Assembly (NCBI GenBank): GCA_024114885.1
Contig: CP099425.1
Coordinates: 744,001-808,000, forward strand
Direction: 5' to 3'
Length of the DNA stretch: 64,000 nt
DNA from: Septoria linicola
Lineage: Eukaryota; Ascomycota; Dothideomycetes; Mycosphaerellales; Mycosphaerellaceae
Shown here: positions 10,354-21,438 of the stretch, piece by piece
Position numbering within the stretch: the stretch's first letter is position 1
Layout: every line of letters begins with the position of its first letter
Notes under the pieces: model-generated
Seen by the model: only the letters and a program-made list of their open reading frames with translations
Told to the model about the DNA's origin: nothing
The model's database searches: none
Program-made: the position numbers and the translations under genes

Positions 10354-12111
10354 CTAACTACCAGCCAACCTCAACCCATAGACCTCCGGCTTGAACCACT
10401 CAGCCAACAGATCTTCCAAAACTTCCTGTGCCAATCTCTTAGCCTCCTCTGATGTATCGCTCTTACCCTCTATATATAGCTTGATCTTCGGCTCTGTGCC
10501 TGAACCTCTAACAGTAAACACCACATTCTCCAATTCGCACGTAATCATCTGCGCGCTCGCATCGACTGGTAAGATCGGCTTGTTATCCGCCGTACCGCTA
10601 TCATACCCAATCGTCAAGTCGCGCCACCGCAATATCTCTCTCTTCCCAAGCTTCACAGGCCTACTTCCAGCATTCGACTTCCTTATATCCTCAAAAGCTC
10701 GATTCGTTACCTCCGGTGCAGGCGAGATAAGATACGTATTCGCATCCTCAAAGTATCCATACGTCTTGTACAACTGCTGCAACTTCTGCCAGGGCGTCAT
10801 GCCCTGCTTCTTCCACCTCTGCCATGCAGTCAGCCAGACAGCTGCAGCTGCTATGCCGTCTTTGTCCCAGACTACACTGGAGAACATGAATCCGATGGCT
10901 TCCTCGAAGGCGAAAGCTGGGTTGTAGCCTTGTCTCTTCAGATCTTGAGCCACGTTTCCGAGCCATTTGAATCCTGTCAGAGTGTCTTGGAAGTGGAAAC
11001 CTTCTTTGGCAGCCATGCTGCCTAGCATTCGGGATGATACAGTTGAGGCTAGCATAGCCAGTTTCTTCCTGTCGCCGGTATATGTCTCGAACACATGCGA
11101 AGCGAAGAGGATGCCGATCTGGTTCCCAGTGAACTGATGGTATTGGCCCTTGGCAATCCTTTGTGCGACAGAGAAGCGATCAGCGTCTGGATCGTTAGCG
11201 ATGATGATGTCTGTGTCGTTTTTGCTGGCTTCCTGCATGGCCAGATCAAGAGCACCCTTCTCTTCTGGATTGGGGAAAGGCACTGTTGGGAATTCGGGAT
11301 TTGGTTGTGCCTGTGCTGCCACTTCTCGCATGAAATGGCCCCTGAACCAGAGCATGTACGCGATTTGCTTCATCATCGTTAGACCGACTCCGTGCATGGG
11401 TGTGTAGGTGAAAGGCATGGCTTGCTCGACGGATGGGAGTGGCCAGACTAGCTCTCGAATGTGATCGAGGTACAGTTTCGCTGCCTCTGCAAAGACGTTT
11501 TGCACTCTTTCATGGTTGTCAACGAGTGTCGTGTCCCAGGTCAAAATCTCTTTGACTTCTTCGATGGCTTTGGCGATGCCAGCATCGTGAGGCGGAATAA
11601 TTTGACTGCCATTCCACCAGTATACTTTGTAGCCATTGTCGTTCTTTGGGTTATGGCTCGCAGTGACCATGACTCCAGCGACCGCTTGATAATGACTGAC
11701 CGCGAATGGTACCATAGGTGTGTGGCATATCTGGCCGAACCACAACACTTTGAGACCTTTTTGCAAAAACGCGGCAGCAGACAATCGCGCAAACTTCTCA
11801 GAGTTGTATCGAGCATCATATCCGACAGCTATAGCCAGTTCTCCAAGGGGCGTTGGATCATGTTGCTCAATGAGATAATCTGCCAGGCCTTGTGATGCTT
11901 GTAGCACGGTCAGTGAGTTCATGTGGGCAAAGCCAGCCTTCATTGCAGATCTTAAGCCAGCAGTGCCGAAAGCTATTCGCTTGCGTAGACGAAGCTCGAG
12001 TTCAACCTGGTCATCATTCTTCACCAGCTTTTCGATCTGAGCTCGCGTCTCCGCGTCTTTGTCCTGTGCGAGCCATTGCTCGGCTAATGCCTGTGTGGAC
12101 GCCATTCGCAT
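10354..12111 (-). CDS. Phosphoglucomutase/phosphopentomutase of the alpha-D-phosphohexomutase family
   Basis: A single exon of 585 residues. All four signatures of the superfamily are present: phosphoserine loop TASHNPKND (Ser152), Mg-binding loop DPDADR (307-312), sugar-binding FEEAIGF (about 400) and the phosphate-binding RGSGTEPKIK near 545. The early AFGTAGLRS and the length match the PGM2/PGM3 branch that acts on pentose and hexose phosphates (yeast Pgm3/Prm15, human PGM2), rather than the classical 560-residue PGM1 type. Translation may begin at either of two ATGs two codons apart (MRMAS). Confidence 0.92.
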   Translation of the reverse strand: MRMASTQALAEQWLAQDKDAETRAQIEKLVKNDDQVELELRLRKRIAFGTAGLRSAMKAGFAHMNSLTVLQASQGLADYLIEQHDPTPLGELAIAVGYDARYNSEKFARLSAAAFLQKGLKVLWFGQICHTPMVPFAVSHYQAVAGVMVTASHNPKNDNGYKVYWWNGSQIIPPHDAGIAKAIEEVKEILTWDTTLVDNHERVQNVFAEAAKLYLDHIRELVWPLPSVEQAMPFTYTPMHGVGLTMMKQIAYMLWFRGHFMREVAAQAQPNPEFPTVPFPNPEEKGALDLAMQEASKNDTDIIIANDPDADRFSVAQRIAKGQYHQFTGNQIGILFASHVFETYTGDRKKLAMLASTVSSRMLGSMAAKEGFHFQDTLTGFKWLGNVAQDLKRQGYNPAFAFEEAIGFMFSSVVWDKDGIAAAAVWLTAWQRWKKQGMTPWQKLQQLYKTYGYFEDANTYLISPAPEVTNRAFEDIRKSNAGSRPVKLGKREILRWRDLTIGYDSGTADNKPILPVDASAQMITCELENVVFTVRGSGTEPKIKLYIEGKSDTSEEAKRLAQEVLEDLLAEWFKPEVYGLRLAGS

Positions 12112-14303
12112 CTAAGTGCGGTCTGTATGTCCTATCGTGAGTTTGGGTACGCGTGGCTCTGATTGACGGGACAGCTTTGTGCTTGCCAGCACAAACAAGG
12201 CGTACGTCGGAGATCAACGACGAGATTTAGTTTACCGTGGCGGCGCTCGCCACTGTCGCCTCATGATTGCTGGAAACATGACATGGATTTGACTCGCCAA
12301 TGCTACAAGATACAAAAAATCAGAGGAACTGACAAGTGAAGCAATTGCTGCTTAACTAGTTGTTGCCTACAGTACAGCGTTCTTTCCCAACGATGTTTTC
12401 TCAACGGGCAAGGTTCAATCAAGCTGTGGACTTGGCATGTGGATTACAGTGCATCGTGGCTTCCGATGGTATTGTAGACCATCAACGTGTGGCATGCAAG
12501 ACAACATAGTCCGCACGATGGCTTTCAGGCCATAGTGAATAGCAGCACTAGATCACAGACACAGGACAAGGTTCTCTCCGGACGACCAAAACACCAGGAG
12601 CGACCTCACAGAGCTCGACGACTCACCCGCTGCTGTCCTATTGTACAATATCTCGAGTGGTTCTCATCTACGTGCCACCTTCTCCAGCGACACGACTGTA
12701 GCTCACTGACGAGTTCACCATGCTATTGCATGTTCGCGGGCTGAGTCTGTGCTGTCACGACGCGCACGTAGTATCACCACTATACGCACGACTTCTCGCG
12801 CACGCGAAGACCGTATACGATCCGGCGTCACCTTGATATGTCGTGAGCCTTCGAGCGCTAGACCGTGGTCGTCTGGCTCTTGATCATTTCCGCTGCAATC
12901 GGTGTATGCTGATGTATCACCTCAACGGCCCGTCCTTCGATGCATTACACAATCTTCACCGACTCGTCTAGGCCTACCGATCGGTGTGTAGGATGTAGAG
13001 GTTTTCCAGCGCTACAGCACTGAAGGGATGCTAGGCGTGCGAAGCCACTTCAGACGCTCTCTTGACTGCTGAGGTAACCTATGCGTCGCGGCTATCGGAT
13101 ATATGCCGTGAAGCAGTTCGCCCGCCAATCTGGAGCTTGGCAATTAGTATGTCGATGCCCGTACTGCTCGCACAGCATGACAGAGATGGAGGGTGATCCG
13201 GACCTCGTGGCTGGTACCACGCTCATTTCTCGGCGCCGACCTCAGCTGCTCGGACAGATCTCGATATCGCAGCGACAATGACTCTTCGTGCCACCAAGAC
13301 TAGAGAAGCACATGTTTCCCTTCCTTTGCGTGTCGCTGATGAAGGCCAGGCGTCGACGTGTCTGCCATGCTCACCGCTGGAGTGATCTCAGCCATGTGCC
13401 GCTCGGCAGTCCGAACTCTCTTTTGCTGCCCGTTCTAGCTTGATGCAACAGCGAACCTTCTGCCATCCTTCGTCATGCAAACAGCGTCCTCCCACTTTGA
13501 GCTGTGTAGCACAAGGAGACTGTGTTTGATGCCAATTGAGCGACTGTAATGGGGCAAGACACCGCTGTTCGTCATGCCCGAGTCGCACAGACCCACCATG
13601 TCGCACTCCCGGCTCCACAAAGCACTTCGGATGTGTGTAGACGAGATGTAGTCCACCACCGTGGGATACCAATCTTCCACGGAGCAACGACTCATGCCAG
13701 GATCCTCAGCCTCAGAACGTACTCCACCAGGATCGCCCTGGCACTCATACAGTCAGAGTTCACACCCGCATGTTTCCCTCTTCTAGTGGATACGTTCCGG
13801 AAGTGCTGCGAGACCGCATCTGTGGTCGTCTTTGGCCAACAATACCGCCACCCACTTCGAGGCAACGTGGGTTGATCGACATAGGCCGTGGGACGAAACG
13901 TACATCGCTCAAGGCCGCCATTCATGGGCAGTAGTCACGGGCAAAGCAGAAGTGTTGCCCAATCGCCATCCTCCACCAAGCAGTTCTTGACCGCAACACT
14001 TCAGTAAGTGTAGCTCGTTTGGACCACGCAAAGTTTCGGATCTAGTGCATGCCTCGAGCCATGCTAGAACGTTTTCTGAGTTACCTACCCTGTAAGTAAT
14101 GCCGAGTCACGATTCTTTCAATGTGACACGAACGCCGGTGAATGGGCTCTTGCGATCTCGACGTTACAGATAGTGTCACGGCTTGTCACATGAGGTGGCA
14201 CATTAGCACGGTGAATTGGCGGTAAAGGGTTACTTATCCAGCGACGACTGACACACAAGTCTTTCGTACCTCGACAAAAGCTTCTCTCATCTGATCAGAT
14301 ACC
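12112..14303. other. 2.2-kb gene-poor interval
   Basis: Every frame here is short (at most about 110 codons), the frames overlap one another on both strands, and none resembles a known family. I found no tRNA, repeat or RIP signature: CA and TG are at normal levels. It separates the start of the phosphoglucomutase gene from the permease promoter and could hold an intron-rich or non-coding transcript that I cannot resolve. Confidence 0.4.
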
Positions 14304-16282
14304 ATGGATCCCGTGCACTTCAAAAACAATGCGAGATCGGAAAAGGAGCTGACTCCGTCGATAGTCACTCCGTATGGGCAAGGATACACGCAGCTATCTA
14401 CTGCAAATGGGGATCAAGCGACAGGCACGTCCACTACTCAGGTGCGATCGGGATACACATATGCTCGCATTACAGACCAGGACGACCTAGGTTTGGCACA
14501 CATGGGCTATGAGCCGGTACGCTTTCCGATGTGACTCGATTGGTAGTTCAGTATTGGCTCACGATAGGCAGGAACTGAAGCGAGAGTTTGGCAAATGGTC
14601 GACATTGTCATACGCTATCTCGATCTTAGGCGTCCTGGGATCGCAGCCTGCTACGTACGGTGTACCAATTACCGTTGGAGGTCCAGCAACTGCAGTATGG
14701 GCATGGGCCATTGGCTCTTGTATGGCGTACATCATCGCAAGCTGCGTAGCTGAGTTGGTCTCAGCGTACCCTACTGCAGGAGGCATGTACTTCGTTCCGG
14801 CAAAGATTGTGCCACAAAAACACCTGCCCATATGGACGTGGATCATTGGCTGGTGTAACTTTCTGGGACAAGCTTGTGGAGTGGCTTCGATTGCCTACAC
14901 CTTGGGACAGATGATGCTTGCGATGAAGAGCATGAGGTCAGAACTGATTGACGGTGTCTATGGCTATTCACCGTAAGTGCGCCCTTCGCCTTCGACAGTA
15001 GAGTGATGTACTAAGTGCCTTCAGGCAACCATGGCAGATCGTTGTCATCGCTCTGGGCATGCTTGTCATCTTCGGCTGTATCTGCTCATTGACAACGAAA
15101 GGTCTGTATCGGCTGATCGTCTGGTTTGCGCCAATCAATATCCTGGCCACTCTCGGTATCTGCATCGCACTGTTAGTCCTAACAGAGGACAAGCGCAGCG
15201 CAAGCTTCGTCTTCACGGACTTTCGGGATGGATCTGGCTATGGGTCCAAGGGATGGTCGTTCCTGCTTGGGTTCCTCAACGTCGCGTGGGTCATGACAGA
15301 CTACGATGGCACAACCCACATGTCGGAAGAAACGCATGATGCTGCAGTGCTTGGCCCGCGATCGATCCGCGCGGCAGTGATCGTTGGTGGAATACAGGGG
15401 TTCCTGCTCAACATTGTCTTCACTTTCTGCCTTACTGAGACGTACATGGACGACATCGTTGGCTCCCCGACAGGCCTACCCATAGCACAGATCTTCCTGA
15501 ACGCTGCAGGGAAGGATGGTGCATCCATCATGCTGTTCTTTGTTATCCTCATACAGTTCTTCACTGGAGCTGCAGCTATGCTCGCCAATTCGAGGATGGC
15601 ATATGCTTTTGCAAGAGACGAGGCATTACCATTCTCGAACATCTGGAGTAAGGTTAATGGGACAACAGGAACCCCAGTCTACGCGGTATGGCTAGTGGTG
15701 CTGTTCTGCGCCTGCCTGAACCTCATTGGCGTTGGCTCCACTCAAACGATCACAGCCATCTTCAATCTCTGTGCGCCCTGCCTGGACCTCAGCTACATTG
15801 CTGTAATCTTCGCACGTCTTGTGTACGAGGACGCAGACAGATTTGTGCCTGGACCATACAAGCTCGGTAAATGGCTCCCAACCAAACCACGCAGCATCAT
15901 CGCAATCTGCTGGGTCCTGCTCATTAGTGTTGTGCTATTCTGTCCGACGACGATTCCGGTCACTGCGACTAACATGAACTATGCTGTGGTAGTCGCAGCG
16001 GCAGTCGCGGTCTTTGCTCTCTCGTGGTGGTTTCTTGGTGCGAACAAGTATTACACTGGGCCACGGTTGAGAAATATCGAGGATATGACTGGTGTCGTGA
16101 CCGTAATGGCAGCAGAACAGGCTGGATCTCATCACACGCCATCGCCGGAACACAACGCGCAGCCTCCAGCCTACTCCCAAACGGACACGAATGGACTCAA
16201 TCAGTACACAGCATCGCCATCAGAAGCGACGCTTCTTCAGGCAACGGCGAAGGCCAGATATGATGGACAGAGCTCAGTGTAG
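14304..16282 (+). CDS. Amino-acid/choline/GABA permease (APC superfamily)
   Basis: Three exons, 14304-14516, 14572-14972 and 15025-16282, give 623 residues. Introns of 55 bp (GTACGC..GGCAG) and 52 bp (GTAAGT..TTCAG) join in frame as ...GYEP/ELKREFGKW and ...GYSP/QPWQIVV. A hydrophilic N-terminus leads into about 12 hydrophobic segments, including the GGPATAVWAW and SAYPTAGGMYFV signatures of the fungal GABA/choline permease branch (Hnm1, Uga4 relatives). The C-terminal tail (about 90 residues) is cytosolic and Ser/Pro/Gln-rich. The family is a plasma-membrane proton symporter group; the exact substrate cannot be told. Confidence 0.9.
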
Positions 16283-17197
16283 AGCACCTTTTGATGTTTG
16301 TATGGGATGTGAGAGGACACTCTCGCTATCATTGTAGCAGACTACCAACCACCCACCCAAGGTATTGGTGGTACATGCTCGCCTACAGGAATTTCCTCGA
16401 GCGACACGTTTGCATTGCCTGATAGCTGATGACATTGAAGCACAGTCTGGTGCCAGTCGTAGAGTACAGACGAGGACAAGGCCAAGGAGCACGATGGCGC
16501 TGTCGAGTATCGCTTGAGGCAGTCCGCACGCGCGAGATGAACGGATACAATGTTACCAAGAACACCGCCATCCCGGCAACGAACAACTACAATACGTACA
16601 GATGTGTTCGTCCACGCTGGCGACGGTTACCCACATCACGTTGTATCACAACATCAATAAGATATGTTCCGCAGTCTCGACACTGCTCCTTATGTTTCAC
16701 GTGTCCTCCGATCTGTCCTTAACACATCTGTATTTTGACTTTCCGACTGAACAATAGTTCGTACATCCCAACTCCTTATTCTGAGCGGCTTGAGACTGCC
16801 AAGGTGGCGAATAGTCGGAATCTCCATTCATAGACTAACTAGCCTTATTTCATGCTTGTAATGCCATGAGGTATTTAATCTTGGATAATTCGGCTCCGAA
16901 CTGTGCGTGCACTTCTGAACTCTACCATTGGCGAGACATGAGCACGCTGTGTATCAGTTGACTATGTTCGTACTATTGGCCCGCTCACGCACGGCACAAT
17001 GTAATGCAGTCACGTAGTTGGGCATGTCTCGGCATATTCGCGCGCGGGTTCTCCATTGGATCTCATGTCTAGCCTTGCTCTCTTTCCGAGGCGGCCGCAT
17101 TGGTATTCGTAGGTAGTTCAGAAGCCCGTCCCGTAAATAATGATCTTCGCGCCTTCAAAACGAACAGCCCGCTGATAATCCCAAGTCCCAGACAGAC
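16283..17197. other. Intergenic region, nothing recognised
   Basis: The 915 bp downstream of the permease contain only short chance frames, none with homology that I can recognise. Confidence 0.4.
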
Positions 17198-17502
17198 ATG
17201 CATTTTACAGCAACTCTCGCTACACTCGTAGCGTTGTTGAGTTCTAGTAGTGCTGCGCCAGTGCCTAAGGTAAAGTCTTCTCGACGTTCTGTAGACCAGT
17301 ATCGTTGACCGAGTCAATGCAGGCGTCATTGATGGAGTGTCCGCGTTGGAAGCAAGAGGTGTTGGACTCATGCTTGGCAAGGCCTTTTGACAACGCTCAC
17401 CAAGTCCAAGCCAAAACCGATCACGAAACCGGCATCGCCAGCCATGAAAGCGGAACACAACCGGATGGAGTTACTGAGAAAGCAGCCTTGGTTCAAGGCT
17501 GA
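17198..17502 (+). CDS. Candidate small secreted protein
   Basis: The ATG at 17198 opens a 24-codon exon (17198-17269) starting MHFTATLATLVALLSSSSAA, a textbook signal peptide with likely cleavage after the Ala pair. A GTAAAG donor at 17270, a TTGAC branch-like site and a TGCAG acceptor ending at 17322 define a 53-bp intron. Exon 2 (17323-17502) continues in frame for 59 codons to a TGA, giving an 83-residue protein with two Cys in the mature part. If the true splice phase differs by one, exon 2 would instead encode a stretch containing VSALEARGVGLML and end sooner. Size and signal peptide resemble fungal effector candidates, but no family is recognised and expression is unproven. Confidence 0.45.
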
Positions 17503-18325
17503 CGGATAACGTGGGTCTGCTGAGGTGCTTCGAGGTCAAGGAACCTGTACTGACGGCAGTGCAGACCTGTCTTAGTCTCTTACTCTGTTCAGAGCGATAG
17601 TCATGCAACGTTCCGACTTCGCTGACAAACAGTAATTGTTCGATTTCGGTGATTCTTGAATGTGCAACGCAAGTCGTAGAGGTATTCCTAGAGAAGCTGT
17701 CATGAAAGTGGTTTGGCTGCAGTACTTGACGAGGCTCTAGTCCATCTGATGCCTAATGGCATGGCTTGATAGACTCTTATATATGCATCGACGATCAATT
17801 CGGGCGGGCAATGGGCAGCAGAAAGGTACTCGCGTATTGTCCCCGAAGCAGATCATGTCGATCTCAGGTTCATCCCCAATGCCTCACTGCAGGTCGGAGT
17901 CGCGCCCCGCATGGTATGTGCGGTAAGTGCAGCCGGATATAGCATTCTGCGCCGGCTCGGATCTGTCTCTCGCCTGGTCCTCTTGCTTTTACACTCGCTG
18001 CACCGTTGTGGCCGTTCGGAGGTGCAGTGTAGCTTAACGAGATCTTTCTCCTCGGGAACAAAGCCTTGGGCGCAGCACTCTCCAGCGATACGCAAGCGAG
18101 TTGGCGACTGGTTCCAGTTGTTTAGCGCCACATCTATAGTTGGCACAAACTGTGTGATTTTCGTCTCTATTGTGACAGTTGAGAGATAGTGCTGACACGG
18201 GCAGGCTCTGACGGATGGTGATCGGTGTCTCAGACCAGGTTCGAAATCTTTTGGAAAACATTTACCTGCTGGCAGAAAGGTTGGTCAAGCTGTCACGGGT
18301 GAATGTTGCGTTGCAAGTCCGACAC
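17503..18325. other. Intergenic region, nothing recognised
   Basis: A TATA-like stretch occurs near 17771-17785, readable on either strand, but no convincing gene follows it in either direction. Confidence 0.4.
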
Positions 18326-19546
18326 TCAATCTACCAAGTCAGGCCAGTCATTGCTCTGAATCCATTTAGCAATCTCAGCTAGCTCTGGATCGGCCATTGC
18401 GACGATAGGTGAGAGCTCGTCAGCAAGCTGATGTCGGATGCCCTTCGCCCACCAGTGATCTTCGAGATTTCTATAAGTGATGCTATACAGCAGCACGACA
18501 GCCGAAGCCAACGGGTCCCGTTCGCTGACCAGCTCCCAGAATGACTGTGGTACTTCGACCAGCCATGCTAAGATCCGGGAGGGTTCAGGATCGCACAGCT
18601 GAAACAGGATTTGCAGCTTTCCGATAGCTACGAGACAGCCAGTGCTACCATCATCTTCCATCGATACGCCTGGGCCAAATGGAACGATTACATTCTTGGC
18701 ACCGGGATTTGATTTTGCTTTCGTCCTTAGCATATCCAGGAAGGAATCCAGCACAGGCGTAAGCGTCTGATCTGGTGCCAGTGCCCAGCCTGGAGGTGGG
18801 AAGAACATATCGTAGTCCTCAGGTGAGATAAGCTCTCGAGATGCCAATAGAATCGACCACGTTCCACGCCATAATTGGGACAATTGCCGAAGGGTCTCAG
18901 AAGGCGTTGAAGCATCGGCGCTGTCGAAATCGACAGCACGAAAGGCAAGTGCGATGACGCCTAATTGCGAGGAGCAGTGGTACATGGCCCGACATTCTGA
19001 AGCCTCAAGCTTCGCTACGCGCTGTCGGGTAGCTGCTATGGCTTGTGCTTGATAACGCGCGGCGTCTGCGATTCGCCATTGTGCTTCGATCGGCCGCAAG
19101 TAGGCGAGGTGAAGAGAGGTGATCGCAAACACAGTATCGAGCAAGAAGGCGTTCTCGAAGGCAAGCTTGGGTAATTCGAACTGCTGAGTGATAGGGCCTT
19201 GAGGTCTGATGGCTAACGTGGCGTATGTGTCAGATGCAAATTGATGCATCAGCTCGAGCTGCTTGATATGGGCTTGTGGTGAATTCGACGCTCCGTTGGG
19301 CTGGCTTATACTGCCTGGATCTGGAGACGAGGCAATACTAGGTGTCGGATTTCTGTACGAGCAGGACTCTTGCCGCCGCTTGCAATTGCTGCATGTCGGA
19401 TGCTTTTCGTCACACTGCGAGCGCCATCGAATCAACGCTTCAAGATCTGAGCCAGGTCATGGTGACTGTCGACCTACCTTGACTCTCCTCGCTTTGCACT
19501 GAATGCAACCCAGCCGGCTCTTCACGTGAGACTTTCTCTCGCCCAT
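18326..19546 (-). CDS. Zn2Cys6 binuclear-cluster transcription factor
   Basis: Two exons on the minus strand: 19546-19478 (23 codons) and 19414-18326 (362 residues plus stop), 385 residues in all. The 63-bp intron (GTAGGT..CTCGCAG) splits the zinc cluster. Splicing gives Cys14, Cys17, Cys24, Cys31, Cys34 and Cys41, which is CX2CX6CX6CX2CX6C, the exact fungal pattern. A second ATG at 19435 lies inside the intron and would lose the first two cysteines. The rest resembles the short C6 proteins related to sterol-uptake regulators, with a helical middle and no coiled coil visible. Target genes are unknown; the neighbouring permease and RING genes are not obviously linked. Confidence 0.85.
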
Positions 19547-20332
19547 GTTCTGGAACTCTCAGTATCGCTCGAGACTAGCACTTGCTTCTCGCGTTCCATC
19601 CCAAACTCGTGAACAAGGACAAGGAAAAGTAAGAAGAGATAGAGTGAGGTTCCCAGGAACGAATAAGCCATATAGGCTAGGATTGTGCAGGTACGAGCAC
19701 GCACGGAACGTCTAGGCGTGCTAGGTACAAGGGCTTGTTCCTTTGCCGCGAAGCGTGGGTCCTGACAGTCCAAACAGCAGTATGCTTCAGTAAGCATGAG
19801 AAAGGCTATGGAAAGTCCACACGGACGGGCAGCGTGTTTTCTCGTTCTCTGCTCGTTCACTATGCCTTATGCAGCATGTGCCAAATCATAAAGACCCAGA
19901 AAATCATCATCGCAGAGGCTGAGCCGTTGGCAGACAAACTGCCGCGGGCGGTGCTCCCAGGAAGAAACACCAATTGCATCACAGCAACCAAGAGATACTG
20001 CACCAGAGAGGAAGATGCATTTTTTTAATGCTCTGATTCGGCTCGACTCAACTTCCGGCCGTCGACGTTATCCAATGCTAAGCAGCATCAAGGTTCGAGC
20101 CGCGAAGTCAAGACGATCAGTGGCTGGAGGTGCAGAACAAGACGCACCAATCGTAGCACACACTGTCGGCACATCGGCGTCTCTGTCCGAATTTTGTCGT
20201 TAGAAGCTGCAGACCGACCAGGGCAAGAGACACACGACACGACATCAGACCGGAACAAGCTTTCACGCCCACGCATGTGACATTGATGGTTCTAGACTCT
20301 ATCTGATCAACACTCAACGACACCCTTCCAAG
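19547..20332. other. Divergent intergenic region
   Basis: The 786 bp between the starts of the Zn2Cys6 gene and the RING/ankyrin-like gene hold promoters for both. I see no RNA gene or clear motif. Confidence 0.4.
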
Positions 20333-21172
20333 ATGTCCGCACCGGTCTGCGCAAAATGCGAAAAGCCGCTCGAAGTCGAAGTCCAAGATGAGGACTTTTC
20401 CGACGAGGAAGGGGACGTCTCCATGAGTGGTGGAGGCGAACCACGCCAAACCGTACCAGACGACGTCCTCTTATCATGCGGCGATCATTTCCATTGGGAA
20501 TGCCTGCTCGAAGCCTACGAAATCGACACATGTCCCAAATGTTCACGCAACATCACAAGTTCTCACCAGCAAGCAGGATCGTCATCATCCTCCTCAGCAG
20601 CACGAATAGGCTCTGATGCCGAGACGAAAATCCTCGTCGACCTCACCAACGAAGGAGGTCTCCAACAGCAGATTGACATCTTTCCCATCCTCAAAGAAGA
20701 ATCGTACCTGCACGCTTACCCAGAAGAACGGAAAAGCCGCGCCTTTCTCGAATTCTGCAGAGAAGGCGATCATCGCGCCATCGCAGAACTTGTGAAAAGC
20801 TGTAGCGAAGACGCCGACGACGATGAAGACGACGAAGACGACTCCGGACCAGGGAAAACCGCCGGTGAGATTCTCCGCTATCAAGATCCCATTGGAGATA
20901 TGCAATCTGGTCTTCACGCAGCAGCTGCCAACGGTCATCGAGAAGTGGCGTGGTTGCTATTGCTTCTGGCTAGCGAGTACCCTGAGCTTGAGTTTCCGGC
21001 ATTGGTGTTTCAGGAGGCAGCTTCGCTGCAAGTGATGCGCGAGGATCAGACTGGGAAAGTCGATATCAGAAGCCTGCGAGATGCGCATGGACGGTCAGCA
21101 GAGGATGTGGCAAGGCAGGCGGGCATTGTGTGGAACGGGTGGATTGGCAATGGTAGACTGACAGTGTCATGA
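20333..21172 (+). CDS. RING-like zinc-finger protein with ankyrin-like region
   Basis: One exon of 279 residues. The N-terminus has a Cys/His array (CAKC at 6-9, then LSCGDHFHWECLLEAY and CPKC) with the order of a RING finger whose first loop is widened by an acidic insert. Residues about 150-280 contain LHAAAANGHREVAWLLLLLA, which matches the ankyrin helix-loop pattern, preceded by an Asp/Glu-rich stretch. It could be an E3 ubiquitin ligase, but the RING is non-canonical. It is convergent with the phospholipase gene. Confidence 0.75.
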   Translation: MSAPVCAKCEKPLEVEVQDEDFSDEEGDVSMSGGGEPRQTVPDDVLLSCGDHFHWECLLEAYEIDTCPKCSRNITSSHQQAGSSSSSSAARIGSDAETKILVDLTNEGGLQQQIDIFPILKEESYLHAYPEERKSRAFLEFCREGDHRAIAELVKSCSEDADDDEDDEDDSGPGKTAGEILRYQDPIGDMQSGLHAAAANGHREVAWLLLLLASEYPELEFPALVFQEAASLQVMREDQTGKVDIRSLRDAHGRSAEDVARQAGIVWNGWIGNGRLTVS

Positions 21173-21317
21173 GAGGCTGTGCTGGATCGTCTTCCAGAAT
21201 GATACACATGCTACCATGCATTCGCAGGGGATTGAGGGAGGCAGTTCCGAAATGAGTACAAGGGCGGGTCGTAGGGTTGTATACCTGACAGCTGCACTGC
21301 CGCGTCCTCGAAAGTCT

Positions 21318-21332
21318 ACACACACACACACA
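21318..21332. repeat. Short AC microsatellite
   Basis: An uninterrupted run of ACACAC lies between the convergent 3' ends of the RING-like and DDHD genes. Confidence 0.7.
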
Positions 21333-21438
21333 CAAGAGCTTCACGGATCAGCTCGGATGCTCGTAACACACGAACGGCATGGCGACGCTTTCTGCTGATA
21401 AAAGCGCTTTATTGAAAAGCTACTGCTGGGATTTACTG

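Noticed and set aside
13388..13875. Overlapping 86-108-codon frames on both strands in the 12.1-14.3 kb gap
   Set aside because: The frames overlap on opposite strands, have no domain or signal peptide, and look like chance openings in moderately GC-rich DNA.
19415..19435. ATG at 19435 as start of the Zn2Cys6 regulator
   Set aside because: It lies in the intron and would remove two zinc-binding cysteines; splicing from 19546 restores the full cluster.
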